Positions 43,212-53,377 of a stretch of 64,000 bases of DNA are shown in pieces. Origin of the DNA: Pseudoips prasinana (lineage: Eukaryota > Arthropoda > Insecta > Lepidoptera > Nolidae); assembly GCA_951640165.1 (NCBI GenBank), contig OX621265.1, positions 12,227,001 to 12,291,000 of the forward strand. Direction: 5' to 3'. Each line of letters opens with the position of its first letter. Position 1 is the stretch's first letter. The notes beneath the pieces are model-generated. The model was given only the letters and a program-made list of their open reading frames with translations. It was not told the DNA's origin and did not search any database. Both the position numbers and the translations under genes were made by a program.

Positions 43212-43665
43212 CGCATGGGCAGTAGTTACCCTGTTGTCAGAGTTGTTTAAGCCGCCCAATAGGCCTCTGATATTAAATAAGTTTGGCACGGAGATTCTCG
43301 GAAATTAAACCACTTTGAAGGTCCCCCATCTATATGACGGTCACCGTAGCCTAGTTGGCAGTGCTCCTGCCTACGAAGCTGGTGGTCCTGGGTTCGAATC
43401 CCGGTAAGTGAAAATATTTGTGTGATGAGCACGAATATTTGTTTCTGAGTCATGGATATTTTCTATGTATATACGTATTTATCTATGTATATAAGTATAT
43501 ATATCGTCGCCTGGTACCCATAGTACAAGCTGTGCTTAGTTTGGGGCTAGGATGATCTGAGTGACATTGTCCCTAGATATTATTATTATAGATTGACCGC
43601 GTACCTCGGTACCTAGCCGATCGCTTATGGACCGGTGAATGTAACTGATTATGACCGATTTTTCA
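43212..43665 (-). repeat. SINE-5S split by SINE-A
   Basis: Left part GCATGGGCAGTAGTTACC, TTTAAGCCGCCCAATAGGCC; right part GATTGACCGCGTACCTCGG, GCCGATCGCTTATGG. The SINE-A at 43336-43590 separates them at the 5S-like GGATGGG region. Confidence 0.7.
43336..43590 (+). repeat. SINE-A copy inserted in SINE-5S
   Basis: Complete: GACGGTCACCGTAGCCTAGT head, TGGGTTCGAATCCCGGTAAG B box, GATATTATTATTATA tail. TATA.. at both junctions may be a short target duplication. Confidence 0.9.
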
Positions 43666-43669
43666 CAGT

Positions 43670-44102
43670 GTGGATATAATTGATCCAGACAGACACATAA
43701 TTGAATAAGTTTGTACTCGTAAAACGTCTTAAACATAATTGTCGGGCGAATTGATGAGTAATTGGGTACTAAACTTACCTAAATTCCACAATATAACATT
43801 GATGCGCAATAAAGAATGCACTAGCAATTTCAACATCCTCTTAACCACTAAAAAGTCGTCAAGTCTTATAACAGACTTATAATAAAACCATTGTGTTCGC
43901 GAATGACGCATAAAACGAACTATGAGCAATATTAAAGTTTGGTTAGACGCACAAAAGAAACGCAGCCTTTATGTCTCCGTAATAAACGTGTATGGGGAAC
44001 TGTGTATGGGAATTATCCACAAATATCACATGTTTTATGGGGATTGTGAAATAAGATTTTTGGGGAAAGGCGCGTACCTATAACGATGTATGTTAATCTA
44101 TA
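43670..44102. other. No recognisable feature
   Basis: No family match; short frames on both strands without motifs. Confidence 0.45.
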
Positions 44103-44419
44103 TCTATACATATAATAAAATCGTAGGAAAGTCAAAACTGTACACTGAATATTTTTTTTAAAAGGATACTTTGGTCGTGATCTTCAATAGACATCGAAGC
44201 CAAAAATATAGTTTTCAGAATTTTTGTCTGTTTGTCTGTATGTATGTCCGGGCTAAACTCAAAAAGTAGGTACTGCATGGATTTACTTCAAATTTTGCAT
44301 GAATATTACTAAGCGGTCGGGTCTACATATAGGCTACATATTATCACGCTATCACCTACGGGGGAGGAACTGTGATAATTTATAAAGTTTAACGCGGGTA
44401 AAACCGCGGGGCACAGCTA
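44103..44419 (+). mobile_element. Helitron-2 element, full length
   Basis: TCTATACATATAATAAAATC start, GCGGGTAAAACCGCGGGGCA hairpin; the last base of CTAG has changed to CTAT. Confidence 0.85.
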
Positions 44420-44554
44420 TATTGCGACGTAAACTTTTACCAAAGAATATCATAGGCGTAAACGTGTGGCGCAGCTGTTAAAACGGGCGCCTCGCCACTT
44501 CGTGTTCCGGGTTCGATTCAGGCGCAGGACAACTATTTGTGTGACCGATAAATA

Positions 44555-46146
44555 CACACATCAACAAAGTCTAGGGATACGTTATTTTGAAATCAAACAT
44601 GGCTTTATTGTTTAAAACCTATTTAGTTTCCTTAAAAAGTTTATTTACAGATTTAAACCTTGTCTATTCTTTATTCAAAATTTAAAAATTAAAATGAGAA
44701 ACAAATGAAAACACGCAAAGCACAGCGCAATCTTGAGTTGTATCTAATTTCAAGAAGTTGCATTAAAATTTTTTTTGCGTGTTAATTGAAGAAAACCTGA
44801 TAAATTGTTTTATTTTCTTTTCTCAATTGGTTGTGTAAGCTTTTTAGCGTCATGCCACGCCATCATTTGAGTCGAGATGAAATGTTACGGGCAGTTGGCA
44901 TGTTACAAAACGGTGCTATTCAACGCGTCGTTGCTGAGTCTCTGGGCACAAGCCAAAATGTGGTATCCAGGCTGTGGTCACGTTATCGCGCTACTGGAGA
45001 TGTGGCAGAACGGCACACAGGTAGATATCGTGTTACCACTCAGAGACAGGATCGATTTCTCCAAATGACCGCCAGAAGACTACCCAATATCACAGCGATG
45101 CAACTAGTGCAAAGGCTCCAGGAGGGTCAGCAGCTGCTGGTGAGCGACCAAACCGTGCGAAGGAGGCTGCATGAAGTTGGTCTTCATGCTCGCAGACCGC
45201 TACGAGTCCCAGCGCTGCGACGTGGCAATCGCGGTAGGCGACTTTTATGGGCTCAAGAACATTTGACATGGAGTGATCAACAATGGTCATTGGTGCTGTT
45301 CACTGATGAGTCCCGCTATGGATTTCATCCAGATTCGAGACGAACACGCGTTTGGAGAACTCCAGGCAGGGTCAGCCGTCTCCGACATCCACAGGAGGTC
45401 CACTCTTACCAAGGCGGGACAATTATGGTGTGGGCAGGAATACGAATCGGCGGACGAACCCAACTCATTTGGATTCAGGGCAGCATGACTGCCCATAGAT
45501 ACCGTGAGGAGGTAGTAGAACGTGTCATTGTCCCGCTCAGGGCCCTAACGGGGCAAGAATTTCAGCTCATGCATGACAATGCACCTTCCCATACAGCGCG
45601 TCTGGTGAGGGCCGCCCTTCGAGAACACGATGTTCAGGTATTAGATTGGCCTCCACAGTCGCCAGACTTAAACCCAATTGAACACGCCTGGGACATGTTA
45701 CAGCGAAGAGCATTGAGGGATTTTCCGCCCAACTTGACAACAGAAGAACAACTTTTCGAACATTTAAAAAGAACTTGGGACTGCATACCCCAGCAAGACA
45801 TTGACACCTTAATTTTAAGTATGGAAAATCGTTGCCGCTGTGTGATTAATGTTAGAGGAGGAAATACCGATTACTGATTATCAGATTTGGTAAGATTTTT
45901 ATTCATTTAATTCGATTGAATAATTTTATAAGAATAAAATGTTTTTGTTCACTCAGTAATTTTCTATGGCTTAATTAATTTAAGACTTTTATTAATTAGA
46001 AAAACAAAATCGCATCGTGTTGTTAATGTTTAAATATCGGCCATGAAATTATCTTTAATTCTTCCATTTACAGTCATAACAAAATGTTTATAGTTTTCTA
46101 GATAATCAATGAAATGTTCAATATCCCTAGATTGTGTTGATGTGTG
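44555..46146 (+). mobile_element. Tc1-like DNA transposon, apparently intact
   Basis: The 1592-bp element has inverted ends CACACATCAACAAAGTCTAG and CACACATCAACACAATCTAG (about 25 bp, few mismatches), flanked by TA on both sides inside SINE-C. It carries one uninterrupted transposase gene. Precise TA duplication, clean junctions and an intact ORF suggest recent movement. Confidence 0.92.
44852..45877 (+). CDS. Tc1/mariner-superfamily transposase (DD34E)
   Basis: A 341-residue transposase that would cut the element out and paste it at TA sites. Residues 1-110 form a bipartite helix-turn-helix DNA-binding region (GAIQRVVAESLGTSQNVVSR; LVSDQTVRRRLHEVGL). The catalytic DDE domain shows LFTDESRYGF (Asp152), MHDNAPSH (Asp242) and SPDLNPIEHAWD (Glu277); 34 residues separate the last two, the DD34E signature of Tc1. 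Length is normal for the family (about 340). The start is the ATG at 44852 (MPRHHLSRDE); the open frame upstream has no ATG. The ORF begins about 300 bases inside the left inverted repeat and ends about 270 before the right one. No lesion is visible. Confidence 0.95.
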   Translation: MPRHHLSRDEMLRAVGMLQNGAIQRVVAESLGTSQNVVSRLWSRYRATGDVAERHTGRYRVTTQRQDRFLQMTARRLPNITAMQLVQRLQEGQQLLVSDQTVRRRLHEVGLHARRPLRVPALRRGNRGRRLLWAQEHLTWSDQQWSLVLFTDESRYGFHPDSRRTRVWRTPGRVSRLRHPQEVHSYQGGTIMVWAGIRIGGRTQLIWIQGSMTAHRYREEVVERVIVPLRALTGQEFQLMHDNAPSHTARLVRAALREHDVQVLDWPPQSPDLNPIEHAWDMLQRRALRDFPPNLTTEEQLFEHLKRTWDCIPQQDIDTLILSMENRCRCVINVRGGNTDY

Positions 46147-46228
46147 TAGATGTCCTGAGTCTTGATGTACTTTGTGTCCGTCAATTATGTGTTTATAAAG
46201 TACCCGGCGACACAGAGGTCCCAATTTC

Positions 46229-46283
46229 GTGCAATAGACTTTTTTTTTCTAGTATAACTACTAGAAAAAAAAGTCTATTGCAC
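46229..46283. repeat. Near-perfect short hairpin
   Basis: GTGCAATAGACTTTTTTT and its complement AAAAAAAGTCTATTGCAC face each other around an 8-base loop, directly at the end of SINE-C. Confidence 0.85.
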
Positions 46284-46654
46284 AGTAAGAGACCATGTCA
46301 TTGTTTGCCACTTATGGTGGCTAAACAAACCGATGCGAGAACGACATAGCCTGCCGCAGACCTGACAAGAGAAGTTTGCGGTGGTTGGTGCCGAGCCGCT
46401 TTCATGTCACTTCTGTCTCTTATCAGCAAGTACTCCGAACCAGGCTTCATCACAGATAATGCATAAACATGTCCGATTTTATGTATTTACAAAAAGAAAA
46501 GTAGTATACTACTCTGTCAAGTCTAAGAGAACAATGACATGTTCACTTACTATTATATGGAGAGAGCTCCCTCTTCGTCTCGGCAACTCTTCGAGCTATG
46601 TCAGTTAATTTGGTTCGCCTATGGATTTCCGTTACTCCGAGCACGTTACGTTAG
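46284..46654. other. No gene; small SINE-B remnant
   Basis: TGTATTTACAAAAAGAAAAG at 46482-46502 recalls the SINE-B body; the rest is unassigned. Confidence 0.4.
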
Positions 46655-46772
46655 CACGTAAAACCGACGGCTGTAGAGGCAGAAAGGTTCTGGTTTTGGC
46701 CACCTACAAGATGGACCATGATCGTGAGAGGGTCACTGGAAGCCGCTGGATGCAGGTGGATATCTTGGGGGG
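46655..46772 (+). repeat. RTE-1 3' fragment, decayed
   Basis: AAAACCGACGGCTG, GGCAGAAAGGTTCT, CACCTACAAGATGGACC and GGAAGCCGCTGGATGCAGG follow RTE-1 12700-12840 in order with deletions. Confidence 0.6.
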
Positions 46773-47805
46773 GTGAAAGGTGTTTTATTTTGGATTTAAG
46801 AGGGTACCTGTTCATCTATCAGCCTGTCTGTTTGTCTTCAGTGGGCTGTATCTCTTGTGTCTCATCCATATTAGGTAGACGGTTGATTATTTTAGTGTGT
46901 CATTATATAATAGTATAACGACAAATAACAAAAAATGAAATACTTTGACTTTGGTACGAAAAAAAGTAAAATAATGAAAAAGAAATTGGTGGTCGGTATC
47001 TGGAAGCACTAGATTCGTAATTCCAAGACAATCCCGGAGGTCCCCGCCGCCATCTAGCAAGCCTCGGAGAGTGAGATAGTATCGCTGATAGAAATTCTTT
47101 TGAAATTTGAGTTTTGCTTTTGAAATTTGAGTAAGCTTGGGTAGGTTCCTCAGCGGCGAGGATCGCTTTGGCCCCTTAACTCGTGATCGGTGATCCCGTG
47201 AAAGTGATCACATCCTCGTCTATTTGCTTCAGCGGCCCCCTGAGCTATGGCACAAACCCCATGTGGGTTCCCTCCGGTATTAGTCGCTTAAATTAAACTA
47301 CTGGTTAAGAGCCTTCTGCGCTAGCCAACTGCTCGCTGTCTTCAATTCTTTAATTTTAATAAAGTAGAACTATATTTCTAAATAATAGCTTTGTAACTTG
47401 TTATTTGTTTAAGGATTTAAATAAATATATGTGATAAAACAGACCGCATGGAGAGACTAATACATTTTTTTGTTACTTTAATACTGTATTTGACTATGTT
47501 TATGTACTGCTTTGTGAGCTTGACAAGTACAAGTGTATGTTTATACCCAAGTGCTGCTGAATAAATTTCATTATTTCAAAATGGCTGATGAAAAGATTTG
47601 TTATCTGTTATAGACTGTTCTAAGAACGATGACGATTTCTTTCATATCAACATTGTTGCTAGAACAACTTTCCAAGTGGTCTTAATTCTCATAAACATGA
47701 CCGCGCAAAAGGCATAACAACTGATTCATATTTGAAACAGGCCGTCAAGATTTTTACAGCAATATGATATGAGTCATAAATTGTTCTCAGTCTCAACGGA
47801 TATTT
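46773..47805. other. Unassigned; GC-richer block at 46985-47350
   Basis: 46786-46990 has weak traces of the GGGTTCCGTA MITE (CCTGTCTGTTTGTC). 46985-47350 stands out in composition (CGGAGGTCCCCGCCGCC; CCTCAGCGGCGAGGATCGC) and contains a 17-base direct repeat, TTTTGAAATTTGAGT.., near 47098-47133. I cannot name it. Confidence 0.4.
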
Positions 47806-48266
47806 ATAAAAATAATATCATGGGGCATTTGTCACAGACGGCCATCTGATCCCAAACTAAGCAGAGCTAGGGTATAGCGTCGATTCTCTCAAAGCGCAGC
47901 CCGACTGAGGAAGTACCTCCACCTTACAGAAGACATACCTTAATAATAACATTAATATATTAATGTTTCTGTGGGAGGAACGGTCACAAACACTGGTTTT
48001 GCTGACCCTTTTAAGGCCGACAAATATGTCATATTATATATAAATAATAAAAAAAAAGCGCTTGTACCTACAATGGAAACCAGATAACTGATGTACTACA
48101 TATACTATTTTTTTGTAAATAAATATTAATATAGATAATTACACCCAAACTCAGGACAAACAGTCATGTTCATGCTCCCAAAGTCACAAATATCTGTCCT
48201 AGTTGGGAATCGAACCGACCTACGGCGGGAAAAGCAAGTATATACTAACTACGCCAACCGGCCTGT
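47806..48266 (-). repeat. SINE-B split by LINE-N
   Basis: SINE-B 3' end at 47806-47868 stops at AAGCAGAGCT and resumes CTTGTACCTACAATGGAAACC at 48061, running to its head near 48266. Confidence 0.75.
47868..48057 (+). repeat. LINE-N 3' end inserted in SINE-B
   Basis: AGGGTATAGCG, AGCGCAGCCCGACTG, GAAGTACCTCCACC ... ending in an A-rich run. Shorter than the copies at 14568 and 59410 through internal deletion. Confidence 0.68.
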
Positions 48267-48467
48267 CAATTAGGCACGTTGTAAAGAGCAGATAAAGCAT
48301 AGTAGTATCCCGGATTAGAGATGTAAAATGACTGAATTTGACTAGCCATAAACCTTAAATGACCGGTCATTTACTGTCAAATTCAGTCAATTTGACTCAA
48401 ATATTATTGTCTATTCTCGACTACCACTTAATTATTTATTTATTTAGGTACCCAATTTATATGCAAG

Positions 48468-48791
48468 TTTAATGATTTTTTTCCTAAATTTCACCTAACA
48501 TCAGTTTTCGACTTTTTTCTCGATTTGTTTAACATTTCTGGTTCAGTTTTTTTGTGATAACTAATTAGCATAGTTTAACCTAACACTTTAAAAAGTATGG
48601 ATTATCAAATCATTGCACAACTGACTTAGAATTTATTTGGAAGTTCAAAATTAGAGTTTGAGCTCAGGACTCATACATTTTCAAAGTATCCAAAAAAAAT
48701 GTAATGGGGAGATTATGGTTCATGATTCGGATACTCCTCATCATACAGTATCTAAATTTTGCGTTTGAACGTCAACTCCTCGGCCACCCTG
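48468..48791. mobile_element. CAGGGTGG TIR element, left end missing
   Basis: Matches the element at 1223-2761 from TTTAATGATTTTTT onward without the LINE insertion and ends GTCAACTCCTCGGCCACCCTG followed by TATA. Confidence 0.75.
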
Positions 48792-48794
48792 TAT

Positions 48795-49720
48795 ATAATA
48801 TACATATGTATGTTTACCAATTGTCTCGTTGCCATAGTACAGGGCCTGCCCAATTTGAGATCAGATGGCAGTGTATTAGTAGTCGCAACATATTAAGAGT
48901 TATCAGCTTCCTTTCATTGAATAACACTCCTCTTGTTGCTCGTAGTTATAAAACACAAATTGGTCACTCAAATATAACTGACTAATTTTATTTATCATCC
49001 TATTCCGAATTACGAAACCGACTCCCCTTTTAAAACGTCAAAACGAGTTATACAAAACAATATTTATTTGATTGTAAACATAATTGCAAATGATGTATCG
49101 CTGGCTACCCCCTTTTCAATCTTGTAATGGTAACAGCTATAAAGTTACTCTCCAATTATTTAGGGGACTGTGGAGTTTTCAAGTCGATGCTGTATTTATT
49201 TTATTTATTTATTACGTACATCCAGTAGCTGTTACATCTACTTAAATCTAAAATGTTTTAATCAATACAATAATTTAATTTAAATGAAGCTTCTAAAGGT
49301 GCCCAACGACATGCAGAACGACATTGGTGAGTAACACTGATAAAAAAAATCAAGGTACAGGCTAGTCAGTATCCTCATATTGAAGAAACTTAAATTAATA
49401 CTAATTATAAGTAAAAACTATTAATATTAGGTACATAATGCATAAGACAGCTATATTTATGTAAGTATTTATATATGTCATATATAATATTGTTACAGTA
49501 TTAATACAGTATTTCTAAAATTAGTTAAACTGAAATTGAAGACGTCTAAGTTTTTCTCATGAAGTTATACAACTTGCACAAACGTGATATAGCGACAAAC
49601 TGTTTAAGATTGGTTCTAGCAAAAGGCTGGCTCAAGATGCCAGGTACAGCAGCGCGTCGAGCTATATGCCTAGGAACTCGTAGATGTAAAGACTGTGACA
49701 AGGTTGGACAGTGGTATTTG
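48795..49720. other. No gene; partial repeats
   Basis: 48805-48900 is a SINE-B-like 3' end (CCAATTGTCTCGTTGCCATAG; GAGATCAGATGGCAGTG). 49530-49720 is open on the minus strand (RRAAVPGILSQPFARTN) and might be a LINE remnant. The rest is AT-rich. Confidence 0.4.
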
Positions 49721-49723
49721 TTA

Positions 49724-49900
49724 GGCTCTTGACAGACGGACCGCATTTCAACTGCAACTGCACGCCGCGCCGACTGCAATTGAACTGCAATCGGACTGCG
49801 CGTTTGTTCCATTGCAGTCGTGTCAACTGCATTCAAACTGCACTTGAACTGCAATTTGCGGTTGAATTGCAGTTGAAATGCGGTCAGTCTGTGTAGAGCC
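49724..49900. mobile_element. PIF/Harbinger-like MITE with internal AACTGCA repeats
   Basis: Ends GGCTCTTGACAGACGGACC and its near complement at 49880-49900, flanked by TTA (49721-49723 and 49901-49903). The arms continue CGCATTTCAACTGCAA. The interior has many AACTGCA/TGCAATTG variants in both orientations. Confidence 0.8.
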
Positions 49901-50016
49901 TTAGGTACGGAGTATTTTATAAAGAAATGTCATGTCATGGAGTTGTCTGTATTTGTTTATTTGTAGACTTTTGTTTTCGGTGAAACAGGTTCGACGCGAT
50001 CTATACAAGGTGTAAC

Positions 50017-50356
50017 ATAATAATGTCCTCCTAACCGAATTTTGGCCACGGCGGGACATTATAGTGCACAAGTGTTTGTGCAAACACAGGGTCACTTTCT
50101 ATTCCATCACTCTCAAGTATCCGATCCGATGGGAGGCCTAGCGACACGACTGGAAAGAGCCTCAAGTACAGGACGGACGGCTTTACGTGCTCTCCGAGGC
50201 ACGGGGGTACAATACCGCCAACTCCCAGACTTCGAGCTGATGCTGATTGCTGAGAAATGTTTTATTTACAGAAAAGTGACAAAAACACTTTTGGCCCAAC
50301 CCGGGCTTTGAACCCAGGACCACCAGGAATACGCTACCGCTAGAACAACGCGGTAG
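50017..50356 (-). repeat. SINE-D copy
   Basis: Minus-strand SINE-D with body CGTGCCTCGGAGAGCACG and B box GGGTTCAAAGCCCGGG; the head is interrupted by a small deletion. Confidence 0.8.
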
Positions 50357-50406
50357 TCACCCGAACTTGGTAATCTAATCCCTGTGACCCGGGGTACTTT
50401 ACAACA

Positions 50407-50496
50407 TTTCAGTTTCGTGAAAGAATAACTAACATCCCTATATCCATACATCTTTACATGCCTACTCACAAACTCGCATTTATAATATTAGTAGGA
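50407..50496 (-). mobile_element. Helitron-1 5' fragment
   Basis: Minus strand TCCTACTAATATTATAAATG, GAGTTTGTGAGTAGG, GTATGGATATAGGGATG; no 3' hairpin. Confidence 0.7.
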
Positions 50497-50830
50497 TGTT
50501 CTGACTGCTAACAAGCGCTTGTTTTGCCATCCAGCAGCGTGGCACTGCGGCCAGCATTCTGGGCACGATGCTCAAAGGCAGCGATACCGAAGTTTTTTTT
50601 CGACACCCAAAGATGAGACCTTAATATAATATGTATATATTTAATTTTAATTTAAATGTAAGTATATATTTTTAATACTAAGTTTATTTTTTAGTTTAGT
50701 TTCTTTAGTTGATAATTTAAATTATTTTAATACTAATTGTCAATCCTTTGTAGATTCAAAAATTCTGGCAAATAATATTACATCTCTTTAAAAGTCTATG
50801 TGAATAAAAACCGTGTTCATTTTATTTATT
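50497..50830 (+). pseudogene. CR1-Z LINE C-terminus and 3' end
   Basis: Codons read QRGTAASILGTMLKGSDTEVFF near 50545-50600, then an AT-rich 3' region ending TATGTGAATAAAAACC. The four CR1-Z copies in this window all keep only this end. Confidence 0.65.
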
Positions 50831-50832
50831 TA

Positions 50833-51045
50833 TTTAACCTCATTATCTTCAGCTGAATCTTCCCTTACCTTTGAAATTATGACATCATGCGTCATCAGAA
50901 TAACTAAGCCGTTATATCACCAGGTAAGATTCTTAGAAGTGTACAGGAATTATTAATACGTAAGCGATAAGGTGAGGTACTAAGTCACGAATAAAATAAA
51001 TATCGCAAGATAAGCCATGACGAATAGTTGTATCGATGCAGATAA
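50833..51045 (+). repeat. Dispersed repeat shared with 6757-6990
   Basis: AACCTCATTATCTTC, GCCGTTATATCACCAGG and GCCATGACGAATAGTTG; reverse complement of the 6757 copy. Confidence 0.7.
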
Positions 51046-51118
51046 TTATAATAGTGGTGTTCTATTATGTTATTTTTTTAAAGACATCTCCGTAATAGGG
51101 AAATGAATCCCTGAGTCG

Positions 51119-51547
51119 CGCGCGGGGGGCATTTTTCTGTTTCGTCTACGTCTAAGTCTTTCAGCTGATATGATGATGTTTGGGTACTCTGGTGAGTAGA
51201 TAATAATAATAATATCTTGGGACAATGTCACACAGATCATCCTAGCCCCAAACTAAGCAAAGCTTGTACTATGGGTACCAGGCGACGATATACATATTTA
51301 TATAGATAGATAAATACTTAAATACATAGAAAACATCCATGACTCAGAAACAAATATTCGTGCTCATCACACAAATATTTGCACTTACCGGGATTCGAAC
51401 CCAGGACCACCAGCTTTGTAGGCAGGAGCACTATCAACTAGGCTACGGTGACCGTCAACCGCGCGGGGGGCATTTTTCTGTTTCGTCTACGTCTACGTCT
51501 TTCAGCTGATATGATGATGTTTGGGTAGGTACTCTGGTGAGTAGATA
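51119..51547. repeat. 84-88-bp direct repeats around a SINE-A
   Basis: 51119-51202 and 51460-51547 are the same sequence (CGCGCGGGGGGCATTTTTC ... ATGATGTTTGGGTA(GGTA)CT) apart from a few bases. SINE-A occupies the space between. Far longer than a normal SINE target duplication. Confidence 0.85.
51201..51456 (-). repeat. SINE-A copy, full length
   Basis: Complete minus-strand SINE-A with (ATT)n tail at left and GACGGTCACCGTAGCC head at right. Confidence 0.9.
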
Positions 51548-51552
51548 GTTAC

Positions 51553-51772
51553 TGGTTGCTGTGTGGTGACGGCGACAAATATCAGAATCAGAATATCATC
51601 ACCCCATATCATCCCGTGGGGGGCGTAGAAATCGACCCGAGGGATTATCTACTATCTTACTGCGATCGCCAACCCGCCTGCCAAGCGTGGCGATTATGGC
51701 ATATCCCCCGAAGACAATTCTTGAGGGAGGCTTGTCCAGCAGTGGACTTATGTAGCTGTAATGATGATGATG
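51553..51772 (+). repeat. SIDE copy, well preserved
   Basis: GCTGTGTGGTGACGGCG, CATCACCCCATATCATCCCG, TGGGGGGCGTAGAAATCG, TGCGATCGCCAACCCGCCTG, GCGATTATGGCATATCCC, GAGGGAGGCTTGTCCAGCAG and TAATGATGATGATG. It joins RTE-1 5' and 3' ends within 220 bases. Confidence 0.8.
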
Positions 51773-52043
51773 ACACATACAATACACTTAGGCTTAATTC
51801 AGACGTTATCGCTGCTGTTCTGACTCGAACTGCGAACACCAGTGGTGTTTTTTGGGTTCGAACCTTTTACCTGTAAAATCATGAATTTGAAAATAACAAT
51901 ATCTCCATCTAGTTCTGTGCAGCTTAGCAGTACAGCCTTAACATCGTTTTGACCCAAAAAATATGGATGTTATGAGGTCTGATCCAACTAATCTTCTTGC
52001 CCTTATAAAGTACAGTAGTAACAAGCAGGTTAATATATAGGTA

Positions 52044-52211
52044 CGCATTAAGAATTTCACGCCGCAGGTCGTGGGTTCGATTAACACCCAGGACATTCTG
52101 TCTGGGCGTAGTTATCTATTATTTACAAAAGTACAATAGTATATGTATGTAGGTAGTACATCAGTTATCTGGTTTCCATAGTACAAACTCTGCTTAGTTT
52201 GGGGTCAGATC
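52044..52211 (+). repeat. SINE-B copy, partly deleted
   Basis: GAATTTCACGCCGCAGGTCG, TGGGTTCGATTAACACCCAG, TAGTTATCTATTATTTAC and TTAGTTTGGGGTCAG; the central body is shortened. Confidence 0.75.
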
Positions 52212-52214
52212 CCG

Positions 52215-52990
52215 TTTAATACACATATTTTTTGTTTCTACATTGGCGATGAACTCCGTAACTCGTTGCCCCAACCACTTTATAAATCCATATGTGGCGA
52301 AAAGACACATCCACGATTGGCCGATGTATTTCGGCTCGTGGTTTATGGAACAGACAGAATAAAAAGTTCATCTATTTTGGCATTCTAACCGGGCACAAAA
52401 GACTACTACTCAAAAGCGTCTCACTCTCAGATTTAGATTTCCTTCCATAAAAGAACCCTGTGGTTTCACTTCTAACTTCACTGTCAACAACCTATACATG
52501 GTATAGATAGTTAATAAGAATCAATTTGAATTATCTTGCTATTGACGATACGTCCTTTAAGAATTAACCAACCCCCCAGTAATGAGAAACATCTGAATAG
52601 TTTGTTAGCAAGTACGTTTTCGAATTTACTTCCCACGTCATCAATCTTTCTGGTGTTAAATTAAATAAATATGATAAGTGTGGTTTTAAATTACGATTCC
52701 CGTCCCCTATTTATGATGTGGTAGCCCCATTTAATCGCGCATATTGATTGTTGATTTTAGAAGAGAAATTTGCATGTAGTGAATTTAAAATCCCTGACAG
52801 CGTTTAAATTCACTATACATTCGTATTAATAGTTGCTGATGAGTGAACGTAAGTGAACCGTCACGCTCGGGTCGGTGACGCACTGAATCGTTTATACTCG
52901 GCTCCAGGCATCATTAGCCACGACAGTTTACTGTCCGACAAGACGTTAGAAGTTTGTAGTTCCATCGTCGCCATATCACATTACGCAATC
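52215..52990. other. No recognisable feature
   Basis: Apparently unique sequence; a short inverted pair around 52780-52812 (GTGAATTTAAA/TTTAAATTCAC). No supported ORF. Confidence 0.45.
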
Positions 52991-52994
52991 AGCC

Positions 52995-53290
52995 TGATAT
53001 CGTCCACTGCTGGAATAGGCCGCCAACTGCCTCCTCCTTGTCATTTGTCAGGTTCAAGCATATATGTACTTTATTTCTATAGCTCTAAAGTTGATTTTCT
53101 AGTGCCTTAATAAAATCCTCTCCGCTGCGCTTCTCTCTGTCTGCGCTGACCCTTAGTCACCGCGCTTGGCATGCTAGTTTGCGACCGCAGTTAGGTGGTA
53201 GCTAGTACACAGGAGACGCTCCTGCCCGACTACCTGTTGTATCCCATAGTCGACACCCTCGGGATGGTATGGGGTGGCTCTGATATTCTT
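52995..53290 (-). repeat. SIDE-like repeat, strongly diverged
   Basis: Fragments CGTCCACTGCTGGAATAGGC, CGCGCTTGGCATGC, GACGCTCCTGCCCGACTACC and ATGGTATGGGGTGG resemble SIDE in reverse, especially the 19118 copy. Confidence 0.5.
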
Positions 53291-53377
53291 TAAGGCGGGC
53301 AATCACACGGCTTACATCCATCTTTTTATAATGATTATTGCTGTGAACATGTCTGTTTGCCCTGTGTCTGGAAGTAA

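Larger units (their letters stand above)
44463..46235 (+). repeat. SINE-C split by a Tc1-like transposon
   Basis: SINE-C head GTGTGGCGCAGCTGTTAAAA and GGGTTCGATTCAGGCGCAGG run to GATAAATA (44554). The SINE resumes at 46147 with TAGATGTCCTGAGTCTTGAT and GTACTTTGTGTCCGTC. Confidence 0.88.

Noticed and set aside
43336..43420. tRNA gene (A and B box, TGGGTTCGAATCCCGG)
   Set aside because: Same head repeats in eight more places with a fixed non-tRNA body and (ATT)n tail, so it is a SINE; a proper cloverleaf is not maintained.
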